From Syntrophorhabdaceae bacterium PtaU1.Bin034 (GTDB lineage Bacteria > Desulfobacterota_G > Syntrophorhabdia > Syntrophorhabdales > WCHB1-27): DNA of 32,183 nt. Location: NCBI GenBank assembly GCA_002067405.1, contig MVRP01000029.1, positions 1-32,183 of the forward strand, written 5' to 3'. The position numbers were made by a program, and so were the translations under genes. How positions within the stretch are numbered: position 1 is the first letter of the stretch; every line of letters begins with the position of its first letter. Shown piece by piece: positions 6,977-15,868 of this stretch. The notes beneath the pieces were generated by a model that was not told where the DNA came from, searched no databases, and saw only the letters and a list, made by a program, of their open reading frames with translations.

Positions 6977-7531
6977 TTAAACTACTTGTCTCAGATCGTT
7001 AAGAGTGAATATCGAGTCGAACAAGTAACCTCTTGCTTCTATTGCTTCTTTACCACCTTCGAGCCGGTCAAGCAGGGCGATCACGCCCTTGACCTTTAAC
7101 CCTTCGCGCTCTGTTGCTTCTATGGCCTTAAGCGATGATCCCCCTGTGGTGACCACGTCTTCCAGAATGACGACGTTCATGCTTTTCGTGAGGTTCTTCC
7201 CCCCCTCGATCCAAAGGTTCTTTCCATGACCTTTCGGTTCTTTTCTTATGAAAAAGCCGGGAATAGGCATTCTCAGGGCGTAGGAGGCGATTACTGTGGA
7301 GCAAACCAAAGGGTCACCGCCAATGCTCACCCCGCCTACAGCATGGATGTCGGGGACCTGAAGGACCCGCTGCAACATGAGGTGCCCCACAAGGTACATG
7401 CCTTCCGGGTTCAGGGTGGTCTCCTTGCAGTCAATGTAAAAAGTGCTTCTTTTTCCGCTCGCGAGCAAGAAATCTCCCTCCTCGTACGAAAGGGTCTTGA
7501 GAAGTCTGAGCAATCGTTTCTCCTCGGTCAT
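6977..7531 (-). CDS. pyrE: Orotate phosphoribosyltransferase
   Basis: Cytoplasmic enzyme of pyrimidine synthesis that joins orotate to PRPP to give OMP. The type I phosphoribosyltransferase PRPP loop is clear (VVILEDVVTTGGSSLKAI, about 123-140), as are the N-terminal substrate region GKRSTFYIDCKE and GGVSIGGDPLV. The length of 184 residues is normal. The ATG has AAGGAG upstream. It is the last gene of a minus-strand set after purF, from which it is separated by 96 bases without other content. Two small hairpins (6924-6939 and 6943-6957) lie between its stop and the convergent small gene. Confidence 0.95.
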   Translation of the reverse strand: MTEEKRLLRLLKTLSYEEGDFLLASGKRSTFYIDCKETTLNPEGMYLVGHLMLQRVLQVPDIHAVGGVSIGGDPLVCSTVIASYALRMPIPGFFIRKEPKGHGKNLWIEGGKNLTKSMNVVILEDVVTTGGSSLKAIEATEREGLKVKGVIALLDRLEGGKEAIEARGYLFDSIFTLNDLRQVV

Positions 7532-7627
7532 ACCATCTCCTTAGATCGTTGTTGGGCCTGCGAGTGCAGTCTGCATTCGCGACCGATCACGCGCCTTCAC
7601 GGCCGGCCTCTCGCTCCAGCTTCCTCT

Positions 7628-9034
7628 TTACTGGGCGCCTTTGCTTTTTACAAAGAGTTCCATCTGCTCCAGTTCCATTCCCCAGGGGAACCTCAACGGG
7701 TAATGGCCTGAGAAGCAGGCGTCGCAAAAAGAATAACGGAATGATTCAGAACCGTTGCCTATGGCCCTCTTCATGCCGTCGATGCTCAGGTACTCGAGCG
7801 TATCGGACCCCATATACTTGTTGATCTCATCGACCTCATGCGAAGAGGCAATCAGTTCTGACCGGGTCGGAGTATCGATCCCATAGAAGCAGGGGAAGCG
7901 AGTCGGCGGCGAGGTAACCCTGAAGTGTATCTCCTTCGCGCCCTGGTCCCGCAGCATCCTGATTATCTTTCGTCCCGTGGTCGCCCTCACGATTGAATCG
8001 TCGATGACGACGATCCTCTTTCCCTTCACCGTCTCATGATCGACGTTCAGCTTGAGTTTGACGCCGAAATGCCGAATTGACTGCTTCGGTTCAATGAACG
8101 TCCTGCCCACATAGTGGTTCCTTATCAGACCCATTTCGAAAGGGATGCACGATTCCTGGGAATAGCCGATAGCGGCGCTTATTCCTGAATCGGGTATGGG
8201 TATTATCATATCCGCCTCAACACCGCTTTCCCTCGCGAGTTCCCTCCCGAAGGCCTTTCTCACGCCGTACACTGTTCTTCCGAACACCACGCTGTCAGGA
8301 CGGGCAAAATAGATGTATTCAAAGATGCAGCGGCGGTGATCGACCCTCTTCAGGGGTGAATAAGAGCGGATTCCATCCCTGCTGATGTGGATTATTTCTC
8401 CCGGCTCTACCTCTCTCAGATATTCAGCCTCGGTCAGATCAAAGGCGCATGTTTCGCTGGAAACAACGTAAGAGTCCTTGAGCTTTCCGAGCACGAGAGG
8501 CCGGAAGCCGTAAGGGTCCCTCACCGCGATCATCTCCTTGTCGGTCAGGAGGAGCAGCGAATACGCTCCTTCAATCCTGCGCAGGGCGCTGATCAACCTG
8601 TCAAGCGTCGAATTTTCGTGGGAAAGGGCAATGAGGTGAACAATAACTTCCGTGTCCATGGTGGACTGGAAGATGGAACCGTAGTTCTCAAGCTCTTCAC
8701 GGACGATCCTTGCATTCGTGAGGTTCCCGTTATGGGCGATGGCGAGGGAGCCTTTCGAGTATTCAACGACGAAGGGTTGGGCGTTCTTGAGATCACTTGA
8801 TCCTGCCGTCGAATACCGCACATGGCCTATCGCGCAGTTCCCCTTCACCTGCTCGAGCACCTGCTCATTAAATATGTCGGAGACGAGTCCCATGGCCCGG
8901 CGCGTGTACATTGTCGAGCCGTCCGTACTGCATATGCCGGCGCTTTCCTGGCCCCTGTGCTGAAGCGCGTGAAGGCCGAGATAGGTCAGGTTCGAGGCCT
9001 CGCGGTGGTTAAATATGCCGAATATTCCGCACAT
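7628..9034 (-). CDS. purF: Amidophosphoribosyltransferase
   Basis: First committed enzyme of purine synthesis, making phosphoribosylamine from PRPP and glutamine. The N-terminal nucleophile Cys2 follows the initiator Met directly (MCGIFGIF), so no propeptide is present, unlike Bacillus subtilis PurF. The glutaminase part carries HNGNLTN and the transferase part carries the PRPP motif VVIDDSIVRATTGRKI. All four cysteines expected for the structural [4Fe-4S] cluster can be seen: in RRCIFEYIYFARPDS, in RFPCFYGIDTPTR, and two in FCDACFSGHYP. That makes it an oxygen-sensitive Fe-S type, fitting an anaerobe. It starts 6 bases after the macrodomain gene and is presumably cotranscribed with it and pyrE. 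Confidence 0.97.
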   Translation of the reverse strand: MCGIFGIFNHREASNLTYLGLHALQHRGQESAGICSTDGSTMYTRRAMGLVSDIFNEQVLEQVKGNCAIGHVRYSTAGSSDLKNAQPFVVEYSKGSLAIAHNGNLTNARIVREELENYGSIFQSTMDTEVIVHLIALSHENSTLDRLISALRRIEGAYSLLLLTDKEMIAVRDPYGFRPLVLGKLKDSYVVSSETCAFDLTEAEYLREVEPGEIIHISRDGIRSYSPLKRVDHRRCIFEYIYFARPDSVVFGRTVYGVRKAFGRELARESGVEADMIIPIPDSGISAAIGYSQESCIPFEMGLIRNHYVGRTFIEPKQSIRHFGVKLKLNVDHETVKGKRIVVIDDSIVRATTGRKIIRMLRDQGAKEIHFRVTSPPTRFPCFYGIDTPTRSELIASSHEVDEINKYMGSDTLEYLSIDGMKRAIGNGSESFRYSFCDACFSGHYPLRFPWGMELEQMELFVKSKGAQ

Positions 9035-9040
9035 GATCGA

Positions 9041-9586
9041 TCAGAAGGCTTTCTCGAGCCGGCCCATTTCGTCTGAAAAGAAGGTTATTATCTCGGGGTC
9101 CATAAGATAGAGGTCAATCTCTTTAATGGTCTGGTCCTGGGCTGTAAATTCTGCAATCTCATTCATGATGATACGGGCGCACCGGTCTTTTGGAAAGCCG
9201 AAAATACCCGCGCTTATGGCGGGCATGCCTATTGACCGGAATCCCCTTTCCTTTGCTGTTTTAAGTGTATTTTTGACGGCCGAGCGGAGCTTTGTTTCTT
9301 CATCGCCTTCACCCCACCGCGGTCCGACGGTATGTATCACATATTTGGCTTTCAGCGCGCCGCCTGTAGTAACGGCGCTATTTCCCACGGGAACGTAACC
9401 TATGCGGTCGCTCTCCTCCTGTATCATGCTGCCCCCCTTTCGGACAATGGCCCCTGCCACGCCACCCCCGTGCTGGAGTCGCGAGTTGGCTGCATTTACG
9501 ATTGCATCCACTTTTGCTTCGGTGAGGTCTCCGCGGATGGCCCGTACCCTGGTTGATTTCAGAAGGATTTCTTTTATGATCTCCAT
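9041..9586 (-). CDS. Macrodomain protein (ADP-ribose or related ligand binding)
   Basis: Single macrodomain of 181 residues. The ligand-binding motifs are VDAIVNAANSRL (Asn31 and Asn34), the glycine loop HGGGVAGAI (39-47), a VGPRWGEGDEE stretch and the phosphate loop ISAGIFGFP (124-132). In MacroD/YmdB-type deacetylases the loop reads GGGVDGAI with a catalytic aspartate. Here that position is alanine, which resembles the Af1521 subgroup instead, so the activity may be binding or a different hydrolysis. Immediate linkage to purF (6-base gap) ties it to nucleotide or ADP-ribose metabolism, perhaps salvage or removal of ADP-ribose-type products. This context reading is inference. Confidence 0.88.
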   Translation of the reverse strand: MEIIKEILLKSTRVRAIRGDLTEAKVDAIVNAANSRLQHGGGVAGAIVRKGGSMIQEESDRIGYVPVGNSAVTTGGALKAKYVIHTVGPRWGEGDEETKLRSAVKNTLKTAKERGFRSIGMPAISAGIFGFPKDRCARIIMNEIAEFTAQDQTIKEIDLYLMDPEIITFFSDEMGRLEKAF

Positions 9587-9663
9587 TTTTTCGTGTCCGG
9601 TCCGAAAGGCAGTATTATTCTATACCATTACCTTCGCCCCTGCAATATGCTATAGCAGTTTGC

Positions 9664-11838
9664 ATGAAAATCATCGGCAGGACAAGAGGACGTAAAGGAA
9701 CAGGAGCCGTTGACCGGACCCTGCAAGGCAGGGCGACAGTACAGGAGGAACATGGTGAAGACGGCCTCCGTGGTCCTGTCACCAGAATCAAGGGCGTCGG
9801 TCCGGCGATCGCCAAAGCGCTCAGGAAACGGGGTATTGTCTCGGTTGAGGATGTACTTTACTTTATTCCTGTAAGGTATGAAGATAAAAGGGTTATTAGA
9901 AGCATAAGCGAAGTAGTGGAAGGAGAAGAGAACGTGGTTGTGGCGCGGGTAGTGGAGGCTAAATCCTCCTGTTCCCGCTTCACGAGAAAGAGGTTCTACC
10001 AGTCCCGTATCGACGATGGAACGGGAACGTTAACGATCAAGTGGTTTCGGTTCAACAAGCGGTGGGCCGGCTCAATTTGCAGAAAAGGCAATCTTCTTCT
10101 CGCTTCAGGACCGGTGACCAGGTTCGGCGCGGAACTCCAGATGGTTCATCCGAGGATTACCGTGATAGACGAGGACAAAGGGACTGAAGGTCTGGCGGTG
10201 ATTGTGCCTATTTATCCGGAAATCGAGGGGGTAAAACAGGGTGTGCTCCGGAATATAACAGAAGAGGCATTCCGGGTATTCGGAGCGCATATCGCAAGTA
10301 CGATACCTGTCCGGATCGAAGCAGCCCACGACTTATGGACGCTTGGGGATGGGCTCAGAATGTGCCATTTCCCCGACCCTGAAATGGCCGGTTATCTTGA
10401 AAAGGGCGCGAGAACTGTTTGCCATTCGAGGATCATCCTGGAAGAGTTCTTCCTCTTCCAGATCGCGCTTTTGCTCAAGAAAAAAGATATCAGGAAAGAA
10501 AAAGGGATTGCCCTGAAACCAGGCCGCTGCCACGCCCACTTGATGGCATCGCTGCCCTTTTCACTGACCGAGGGGCAAAAACGGGCCGTGGCCGAGATCG
10601 GGCGGGACATGGCGGCCAACGAGCCAATGAACAGGCTCATTCAGGGAGATGTGGGGTGCGGGAAGACCATGTGTGCCATCCTTGCCGCATGCACCGCGGT
10701 GGACAATGGATCCCAGGTGGCTTTCATGGCGCCCACGGAGATATTGGCGGAGCAGCATTACCTGAACCTGCACGCGATGCTCGAGCAGTTGGGAATGAAC
10801 ATTGTTTTAATGAGAGGCAATATGGGGGCAGGACGGCGCTCTGTCCTGAAGCGTGTAGCCGGGGGAGACGTGCAGGTAGTAGTGGGTACGCACGCCATGT
10901 TGCAGGAGGACGTCGCATTTCACCGGCTGGGGCTTGTCGTCATTGATGAGCAGCACCGCTTCGGCGTTATCCAGAGAAGCCTTCTGAAAGGGAAGGGGGC
11001 CAGTCCCGATGTCCTCGTGATGAGCGCAACGCCTATTCCCCGGACCCTTGCCATGGTCGTTTACGGTGATCTCGACGTCACCCTTATTACCGATATGCCG
11101 GCGTGCAGGCAGAAGGTGCGGACCGAGGTGGTGACGGACCGGGAGAGGGGCAGGGCGTTGGATGCGGTTCGTGACGAGGTAAAGAAGGGCAGGCAGGCGT
11201 TTGTCGTCTCTCCATTGCTGGAGGAATCAGAAGGCACAAACCTGACCGGCGCCAGGGAGAGCCTCGTGCAGTTGCGCTCAGTTTTTCCTTCCTTCAGGAT
11301 CGGGCTGCTCCACGGCAAGATGAAAGCCGAAGAGAAAGAAAAGGTGATGCTGACCTTCAAAGAGGGGCTGATCGACGTCCTTGTATGCACGACGGTGATC
11401 GAGGTGGGCATCGATGTGCCGAATGCCACGCTGATGCTCGTGGAGCATGCGGAGCGATTCGGCCTTTCCCAGCTTCACCAGTTGAGGGGAAGGGTTGGCA
11501 GAGGCCCGGAAGCCTCAAGATGCTTTTTGATAAGCTCGGAAAGAAGGACGGGTAACGCCACGAAACGGCTGCGGGTCCTGGAAAGAACGGGTGATGGCTT
11601 TGTCATCGCCGAGGAAGACCTGAAACTGCGCGGTTCAGGAGATATGCTCGGGGTGAGGCAGGCGGGAATACCGGACTTCAGGTTGGGTGACATAATCAGG
11701 GACGCCGACCTGATGAGCCGGGCGCGAAGGATGGCTGAAGAGACGATAACATCGGCAGACAGTGAAGAGCTTGCCCGGCTCAGGGCCGCGGTAGAAGAAA
11801 AGTGGCGGGAGAGATTCCATTTCGGGGATGTCCTGTAA
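9664..11838 (+). CDS. recG: ATP-dependent DNA helicase RecG
   Basis: Branched-DNA helicase that regresses stalled forks and processes D- and R-loops. Order of parts: a short basic N-terminal extension (about 1-35), a helix-hairpin-helix-like KGVGPAIAKALRKRGI, the wedge OB domain (about 80-200), then two helicase lobes. Motifs visible are FSLTEGQKRAV, Walker A GDVGCGKT (about 328-335), DEQH box VVIDEQHRFGVIQ, MSATPIPRTLAM, TTVIEVGIDVPNA and QLRGRVGRG. The 724 residues are slightly shorter than many RecGs. The ATG has no good ribosome site; no better in-frame start exists before the conserved region. It is divergent from the macrodomain/purF/pyrE set. Confidence 0.96.
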   Translation: MKIIGRTRGRKGTGAVDRTLQGRATVQEEHGEDGLRGPVTRIKGVGPAIAKALRKRGIVSVEDVLYFIPVRYEDKRVIRSISEVVEGEENVVVARVVEAKSSCSRFTRKRFYQSRIDDGTGTLTIKWFRFNKRWAGSICRKGNLLLASGPVTRFGAELQMVHPRITVIDEDKGTEGLAVIVPIYPEIEGVKQGVLRNITEEAFRVFGAHIASTIPVRIEAAHDLWTLGDGLRMCHFPDPEMAGYLEKGARTVCHSRIILEEFFLFQIALLLKKKDIRKEKGIALKPGRCHAHLMASLPFSLTEGQKRAVAEIGRDMAANEPMNRLIQGDVGCGKTMCAILAACTAVDNGSQVAFMAPTEILAEQHYLNLHAMLEQLGMNIVLMRGNMGAGRRSVLKRVAGGDVQVVVGTHAMLQEDVAFHRLGLVVIDEQHRFGVIQRSLLKGKGASPDVLVMSATPIPRTLAMVVYGDLDVTLITDMPACRQKVRTEVVTDRERGRALDAVRDEVKKGRQAFVVSPLLEESEGTNLTGARESLVQLRSVFPSFRIGLLHGKMKAEEKEKVMLTFKEGLIDVLVCTTVIEVGIDVPNATLMLVEHAERFGLSQLHQLRGRVGRGPEASRCFLISSERRTGNATKRLRVLERTGDGFVIAEEDLKLRGSGDMLGVRQAGIPDFRLGDIIRDADLMSRARRMAEETITSADSEELARLRAAVEEKWRERFHFGDVL

Positions 11839-11891
11839 GGGCTATGAACGACCCTGTCGCAGCAGCGGGGTATGGAGCGGGAGCCAATAAA

Positions 11892-11926
11892 AAGGGCGGG
11901 CATTTCTTCTGCCCACCCTTCGTTTT
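11892..11926. terminator. Rho-independent terminator after recG
   Basis: Stem AAGGGcGGGCA (11892-11902) pairs with TGCCCaCCCTT (11910-11920) across one mismatch and a seven-base loop, followed by TTTTT at 11922-11926. An A-rich stretch just before the stem could let it also work for the convergent Tim44-like gene. Confidence 0.8.
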
Positions 11927-11956
11927 TCGTCTCTTCTGCCCTTGCTTCGTCTTTTG

Positions 11957-12949
11957 CTACGGTTGGGTTATCGCGGACAACTGCCAGGGGTTGCTGCCTA
12001 CCGGTCGCGTAAACGTCCAGTACTCCTCGAATTTCACGGGATCGGTCTTGCTCCCTGAAACCACTTGCCCGCTCGTTTCGTCCACCGTATAGTCAACCAG
12101 GTTCGCGTAGAACCGGACAGTGATGTAGTCTCTTCCCGACTCCTGCCAGGCTTCCACGATCTCGGTCGTTCTTACTGCGATGTTATCGAGTTTGTTTATC
12201 TTCTTTTCCGCCTTGAGCCGCTCGGCATCGTTCTGGATATTACGATACATCTCGTCAGTCAGCAGATTCCTGACCGACGACATCTCACGATTGCCCCAGG
12301 CTCCCTGGATCTTAAAGAAGGTATCCATGCACATGTCGGTGAATCTTGTTTCGTCAAAATAAGGGTCCATCTGACGGATATACCCCAGTCCCGCCTGCAG
12401 GTCCGTGGACCCCTGGCCGCTCTCACCCTGTGGGGCGTATGCCGGCTCATATGACTGAAAAGAAGGGGATCCTGCCGATGCATATCCGGTCGATTGATAG
12501 TAGGCGCCCTGTGGCGCGGTCTGTTCGCGCCTCCTTTTTATAAAGCGGTAGAGAAAATAGAGTATGGCAGCAAGGAGAATGATCTCGAAGAAACCGATGC
12601 CACCGCCTCCCCAGCCGCCCTGGCCCCCGAAACCGAGGCCTCTGAAAAGCATGCTTCCGAGGAACCCTCCGGCTATGCCTCCCATCATGCTCCTGAAGAA
12701 CCCGCCGCCTCCTCCCGAAAAGAGCCCTCCGCCGGCCGGCTGGGAAGGCGTCGGCCGGTAGGATTGAGAAGGCGCCATCGGGCTCGAAGGCGCACTCCTG
12801 CTCGGTGCGCTGTAGGTTCTCGAACCTCGGAACCCGGAAGACCTGCCACCACCAACCCTCGCAAATGACTCGATCTCGAGTGCATAACACAGGAAGAAAA
12901 GAAAGGCGATCGACACCAAGCCAAGCTTTAACCACGTCTTTTTCCGCAT
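11957..12949 (-). CDS. Tim44-like domain membrane protein
   Basis: Membrane-anchored protein of about 330 residues. It has a basic N-terminus with a hydrophobic segment (MRKKTWLKLG then about 7-24, a signal peptide or anchor), a serine/proline and then glycine-rich low-complexity region (about 30-115), a second hydrophobic segment (GFFEIILLAAILYFLYRFIK, about 119-138), and a C-terminal Tim44-like/NTF2-type domain (about 195-325). The last shows the family's features: a helix with FTDMCMDTFFKIQGAWGNREM and strands through DYITVRFYANLVDYTVDE. I start at ATG 12949 because GGAGGT lies just upstream; a longer reading from 13057 lacks this and adds unlikely sequence. Bacterial members are found widely in proteobacteria and lack a settled role. 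It is convergent with recG. Confidence 0.83.
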   Translation of the reverse strand: MRKKTWLKLGLVSIAFLFFLCYALEIESFARVGGGRSSGFRGSRTYSAPSRSAPSSPMAPSQSYRPTPSQPAGGGLFSGGGGGFFRSMMGGIAGGFLGSMLFRGLGFGGQGGWGGGGIGFFEIILLAAILYFLYRFIKRRREQTAPQGAYYQSTGYASAGSPSFQSYEPAYAPQGESGQGSTDLQAGLGYIRQMDPYFDETRFTDMCMDTFFKIQGAWGNREMSSVRNLLTDEMYRNIQNDAERLKAEKKINKLDNIAVRTTEIVEAWQESGRDYITVRFYANLVDYTVDETSGQVVSGSKTDPVKFEEYWTFTRPVGSNPWQLSAITQP

Positions 12950-13400
12950 CCAAACCTCCAGGTGGAATATTTGTATAAATGTTATCATAAACATGAAAAC
13001 GGGACAATGGCTACACTTTTCGGGCTTTTTTTGAAGAAAACCTCCTGCGCGGTGCATCTATGGGCGTTTTTTGACGGCTTCCGTTTCTTTACAAAGAAGA
13101 ATCGATTAATTATAATGATACTTCAAAAAGTTGGAAGGCTTAATTCAGCTTATGCTCCTCTACCATCTCATTCTTGTGATTCACAGACAAAAACGGAAGT
13201 CAGAGGTAGAAAAACCTCCAGTAGCACTCAAGCTCAAAATCGCGTAGTTCGGTCAGATTACGGTATTCAAAACGAAGACAAGTGAAGATAGGGAAGATAA
13301 GAGAGTATAAAAGCATAGCGGTCGTCGCAAGACGTGATAATGGCGGACGACGAGAGTTGGCCGCCAAAGATTAGCAGGGTGTGATCAGTCAGGAAGTAAC
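12950..13400. other. Gene-free region upstream of the hybrid kinases
   Basis: This 450-base AT-richer stretch has no supported gene. It contains an 11-bp palindrome TGTGA-t-TCACA (13175-13185), a GTCGTC arm (13321-13326) that can pair with GACGAC (13346-13351), and a competing hairpin TGGCGG / CCGCCA (13341-13346 with 13361-13366). These lie shortly before the first kinase start. I found no match to a cyclic-di-GMP or other riboswitch that I know. Confidence 0.4.
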
Positions 13401-14069
13401 ATGGAACAACGTGACCGGGATCAGCGAGTAGTTTCGGATGTAGAATACCGGACAATAGAAGAATCGATCGGTTTTGGATTCTGGAAATGTGACGGAGCGG
13501 GCAAGATCACGAACTTGAGCCCTTCATTTCTGAAACTTGTCGGGTGTACGATTGATAGTTGCGCGGGATCGGATTGGGCAAAGTTCCTCCATCCTGATGA
13601 TGCAGGAAAGGTCATGGCAATGTGGAAGAGATGCATTGAGAAGCGGGTCCCGTGGGAACAGGAGCTTCGTATACCGGGCGCTCAGGGAGACCGGTATGTC
13701 CTGAGCCGGGGGGTCCCGATGCAGGATGAGCGGGCCGGAACAATCTGCTGGGCCGGTATCAATCTGGACATCACGTCCCAGAAGCGCAAGGAAATCGAGC
13801 TGCTGGAAAGGGAGGAAAGATTCCGGATGATGATCTCCAATTCTCCTGACAGGGTCTTTCACCAGGACAGAGATTTGATTTACACCTGGATTTCGAATCC
13901 CCCCACCGGGCTTACTGACGAGGATGTGGTAGGGAAGACCGATTTCGACTTTCTCGACAGGGAGGAGGCGGAGCGGCTTCGTTCAGCAAAAGAAGCGGTT
14001 TTAGAAACAGGTGTGGGCAGGAGAGTGGAGATCCGTATTGATGCGGGGGGGCAAAAAGCGGTATTATGA
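13401..14069 (+). CDS. Hybrid histidine kinase, N-terminal PAS part (split by frameshift)
   Basis: First part of a multi-PAS sensor kinase. Residues about 14-130 form a PAS domain (EESIGFGFWKCDGAGKIT, then a PAC-like end WAGINLDITSQKRKE). A second PAS domain begins near 138 (ERFRMMISNSPDRVFHQD) and runs to VEIRIDAGG, where the frame is lost and the product ends with QKAVL. The continuation of this PAS domain (KKRYYDVGLEPRRD and GVAGYMREITSRK) is in the next frame downstream. The break coincides with a run of seven G. With six G the two parts would join as one protein of 809 residues. As written, this 222-residue product would be a PAS-only fragment. Phase variation, a real mutation or a sequencing error are all possible. 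Confidence 0.75.
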   Translation: MEQRDRDQRVVSDVEYRTIEESIGFGFWKCDGAGKITNLSPSFLKLVGCTIDSCAGSDWAKFLHPDDAGKVMAMWKRCIEKRVPWEQELRIPGAQGDRYVLSRGVPMQDERAGTICWAGINLDITSQKRKEIELLEREERFRMMISNSPDRVFHQDRDLIYTWISNPPTGLTDEDVVGKTDFDFLDREEAERLRSAKEAVLETGVGRRVEIRIDAGGQKAVL

Positions 14070-15831
14070 TGTCGGGCTTGAGCCGAGACGCGATGCACGC
14101 GGGCGGCTTCTCGGCGTGGCCGGCTACATGAGGGAGATCACGAGCCGCAAGCAGATGGAAGAGAGGCTTCGTCAGGCCCATGACGAACTGGAAATGCGGG
14201 TTGAACAGAGGACATCAGAGCTGCAGGACGCATACGGGAAACTCGAGGCCGAGATCAACGAGAGAAAGCATACGGAACAGGAGCTGAAGCGGGTAATGAC
14301 GGCTATCAGCCAGTCGGGCGACAGTGTGCTCATAGTCGATACCGACGGCATCGTCCTTTACGCCAATCCTGCCTTTTTCAGTATGAGCGGTTACTCGGCC
14401 GGCGAAACGCTCGGCCGGAATGTCTCTTCCTTGAAGTCCCATCTCTCTGACGACGACCTGTACGAGACGGTGAGGGCCACTGTTAAAAACGGCAGGAGTT
14501 GGACGGGCCTCATAGCCGGAAAGAAGAAGAGCGGCAGTACATATGAAGTCGAAGCGACGGTCTCGCCGGTAAGGGATGACGAAGACAGGGTCACGAACTA
14601 CGTGACGGTTGGCCGGGATGTCACAGAAAAAAAGAAGCTCGAACGGCAACTCCGCCAGGCACAGAAAATGGAGGCCATCGGGACGCTCGCAGGTGGCATA
14701 GCACACGATTTTAACAACATTATTGCAGCCATTATCGGGTTTGCCGAAATGGCTATCGATGATACGGACGAGAACACGCAGATCCGTCGTTTCCTTGAAC
14801 AAATCCTCAAATCAGGGATACGGGGGCGGGACCTCGTCAAACAGATCCTCTCATTCAGCCGGGGGAGCGACATAGAACGGAGGCCGGTTCAGGTCTCCCT
14901 CATTGTAAAGGAAGCCCTGAAGCTGCTGCGCGCCTCCATTCCCGCTACCATCGAGATCCAACAGGATATCGACCCGGACTCGGGTATAGTCATGGCGGAT
15001 GCGACCGAGATACACCAGGTGGTCATCAATCTTGTAACCAATGCAGCCCACGCAATGCGGTCGAAAGGCGGTATATTGAAGGTGGCTGTCTGCAATACGG
15101 CCGGCGGGGTTGACGAGGGGTCAGGCCCGGCCGCGCTCGGCCCCGGTCGCTATCTCAGGTTGACCGTGAGCGATACTGGCCAGGGAATGGACAAGGGTAT
15201 TATGGAACGGATATTCGATCCCTTCTTCACTACCAAAGAAAAAGGGGAGGGGACCGGGCTGGGGCTTTCCGTCGTGCATGGAATCGTCCAATCGCACGAA
15301 GGGGTTATCACGGTCAGGAGCAAGCCGGGGAGGGGATCGACGTTCGAGGTCTATCTTCCGACGATAGAGGAGCCTTGCTCATCAGACGAGGATTTGGGCA
15401 CCATACCCGAAGGCAGGGAATCCATTCTTCTGATTGATGATGAGGAGACGTTGATCGAGATAGGAACGGAGATGCTGGAGCGGCTGGGGTATTCGGTCAC
15501 GGCAACAACAAACAGCATCGAGGCGTTGCGGATATTCAAAAAGAGGCCCCACAGCTTTGATCTCGTTATTACCGATCAGGCCATGCCGCGTATGAGCGGA
15601 CTTGAACTTGCGCGGGAAATGATTTCGGTCCGGGATGATATTCCCATCATCCTCTGCACGGGGTTCAGTGAGGCCGTGTCCAAAGAACAGGTCCCAAATC
15701 TGGGAATTCGGGAGTTTCTCCTAAAACCCCTGGTGAGGAAAGAGATGGCGGAGGCCATAAGACGGGTCCTGGACGGAGCAAAAGTACCTGTGCGGACGGT
15801 TCGGGCTGGCCAAATCCAAGGCAAGGAATAA
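14011..15831 (+). CDS. Hybrid histidine kinase, PAS-HisKA-HATPase-REC part (split by frameshift)
   Basis: C-terminal part of the same split sensor. From about residue 13 it completes the second PAS domain, followed by a coiled coil (AHDELEMRVEQRTSEL onward, 57-92), a third PAS (95-208), the kinase core with phospho-acceptor His232 in GGIAHDFNNI, the N-box around Asn344, DTGQGM (388-393), GTGLGL (414-419) and a receiver domain with phospho-acceptor Asp522 (VITDQAMP). No membrane segment is seen, so it is a cytoplasmic sensor. An ATG at 14011 could begin this part, but it lies before the frame junction and no good ribosome site is visible; without the N-terminal fragment the protein would still hold a full kinase core. 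The next gene is a paralogue only 37 bases on. Confidence 0.82.
   Translation: MWAGEWRSVLMRGGKKRYYDVGLEPRRDARGRLLGVAGYMREITSRKQMEERLRQAHDELEMRVEQRTSELQDAYGKLEAEINERKHTEQELKRVMTAISQSGDSVLIVDTDGIVLYANPAFFSMSGYSAGETLGRNVSSLKSHLSDDDLYETVRATVKNGRSWTGLIAGKKKSGSTYEVEATVSPVRDDEDRVTNYVTVGRDVTEKKKLERQLRQAQKMEAIGTLAGGIAHDFNNIIAAIIGFAEMAIDDTDENTQIRRFLEQILKSGIRGRDLVKQILSFSRGSDIERRPVQVSLIVKEALKLLRASIPATIEIQQDIDPDSGIVMADATEIHQVVINLVTNAAHAMRSKGGILKVAVCNTAGGVDEGSGPAALGPGRYLRLTVSDTGQGMDKGIMERIFDPFFTTKEKGEGTGLGLSVVHGIVQSHEGVITVRSKPGRGSTFEVYLPTIEEPCSSDEDLGTIPEGRESILLIDDEETLIEIGTEMLERLGYSVTATTNSIEALRIFKKRPHSFDLVITDQAMPRMSGLELAREMISVRDDIPIILCTGFSEAVSKEQVPNLGIREFLLKPLVRKEMAEAIRRVLDGAKVPVRTVRAGQIQGKE
14045..14051 (+). 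repeat. G7 homopolymer at the kinase frame break
   Basis: Seven G in a row, followed by C and five A. Reading GCG-GGG-GGG-CAA continues the N-terminal frame to a stop 18 bases later. Reading with one G fewer gives GCG-GGG-GGC-AAA-AAG and restores a full-length PAS hybrid kinase. Confidence 0.85.
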
Positions 15832-15868
15832 CATTTAGTATAACCAGATTTGTCAGGGGAAGTGAAAT

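Noticed and set aside
12950..13400. Possible cyclic-di-GMP or other riboswitch before the hybrid kinases
   Set aside because: I could not find the conserved core sequences; only simple inverted repeats are present.
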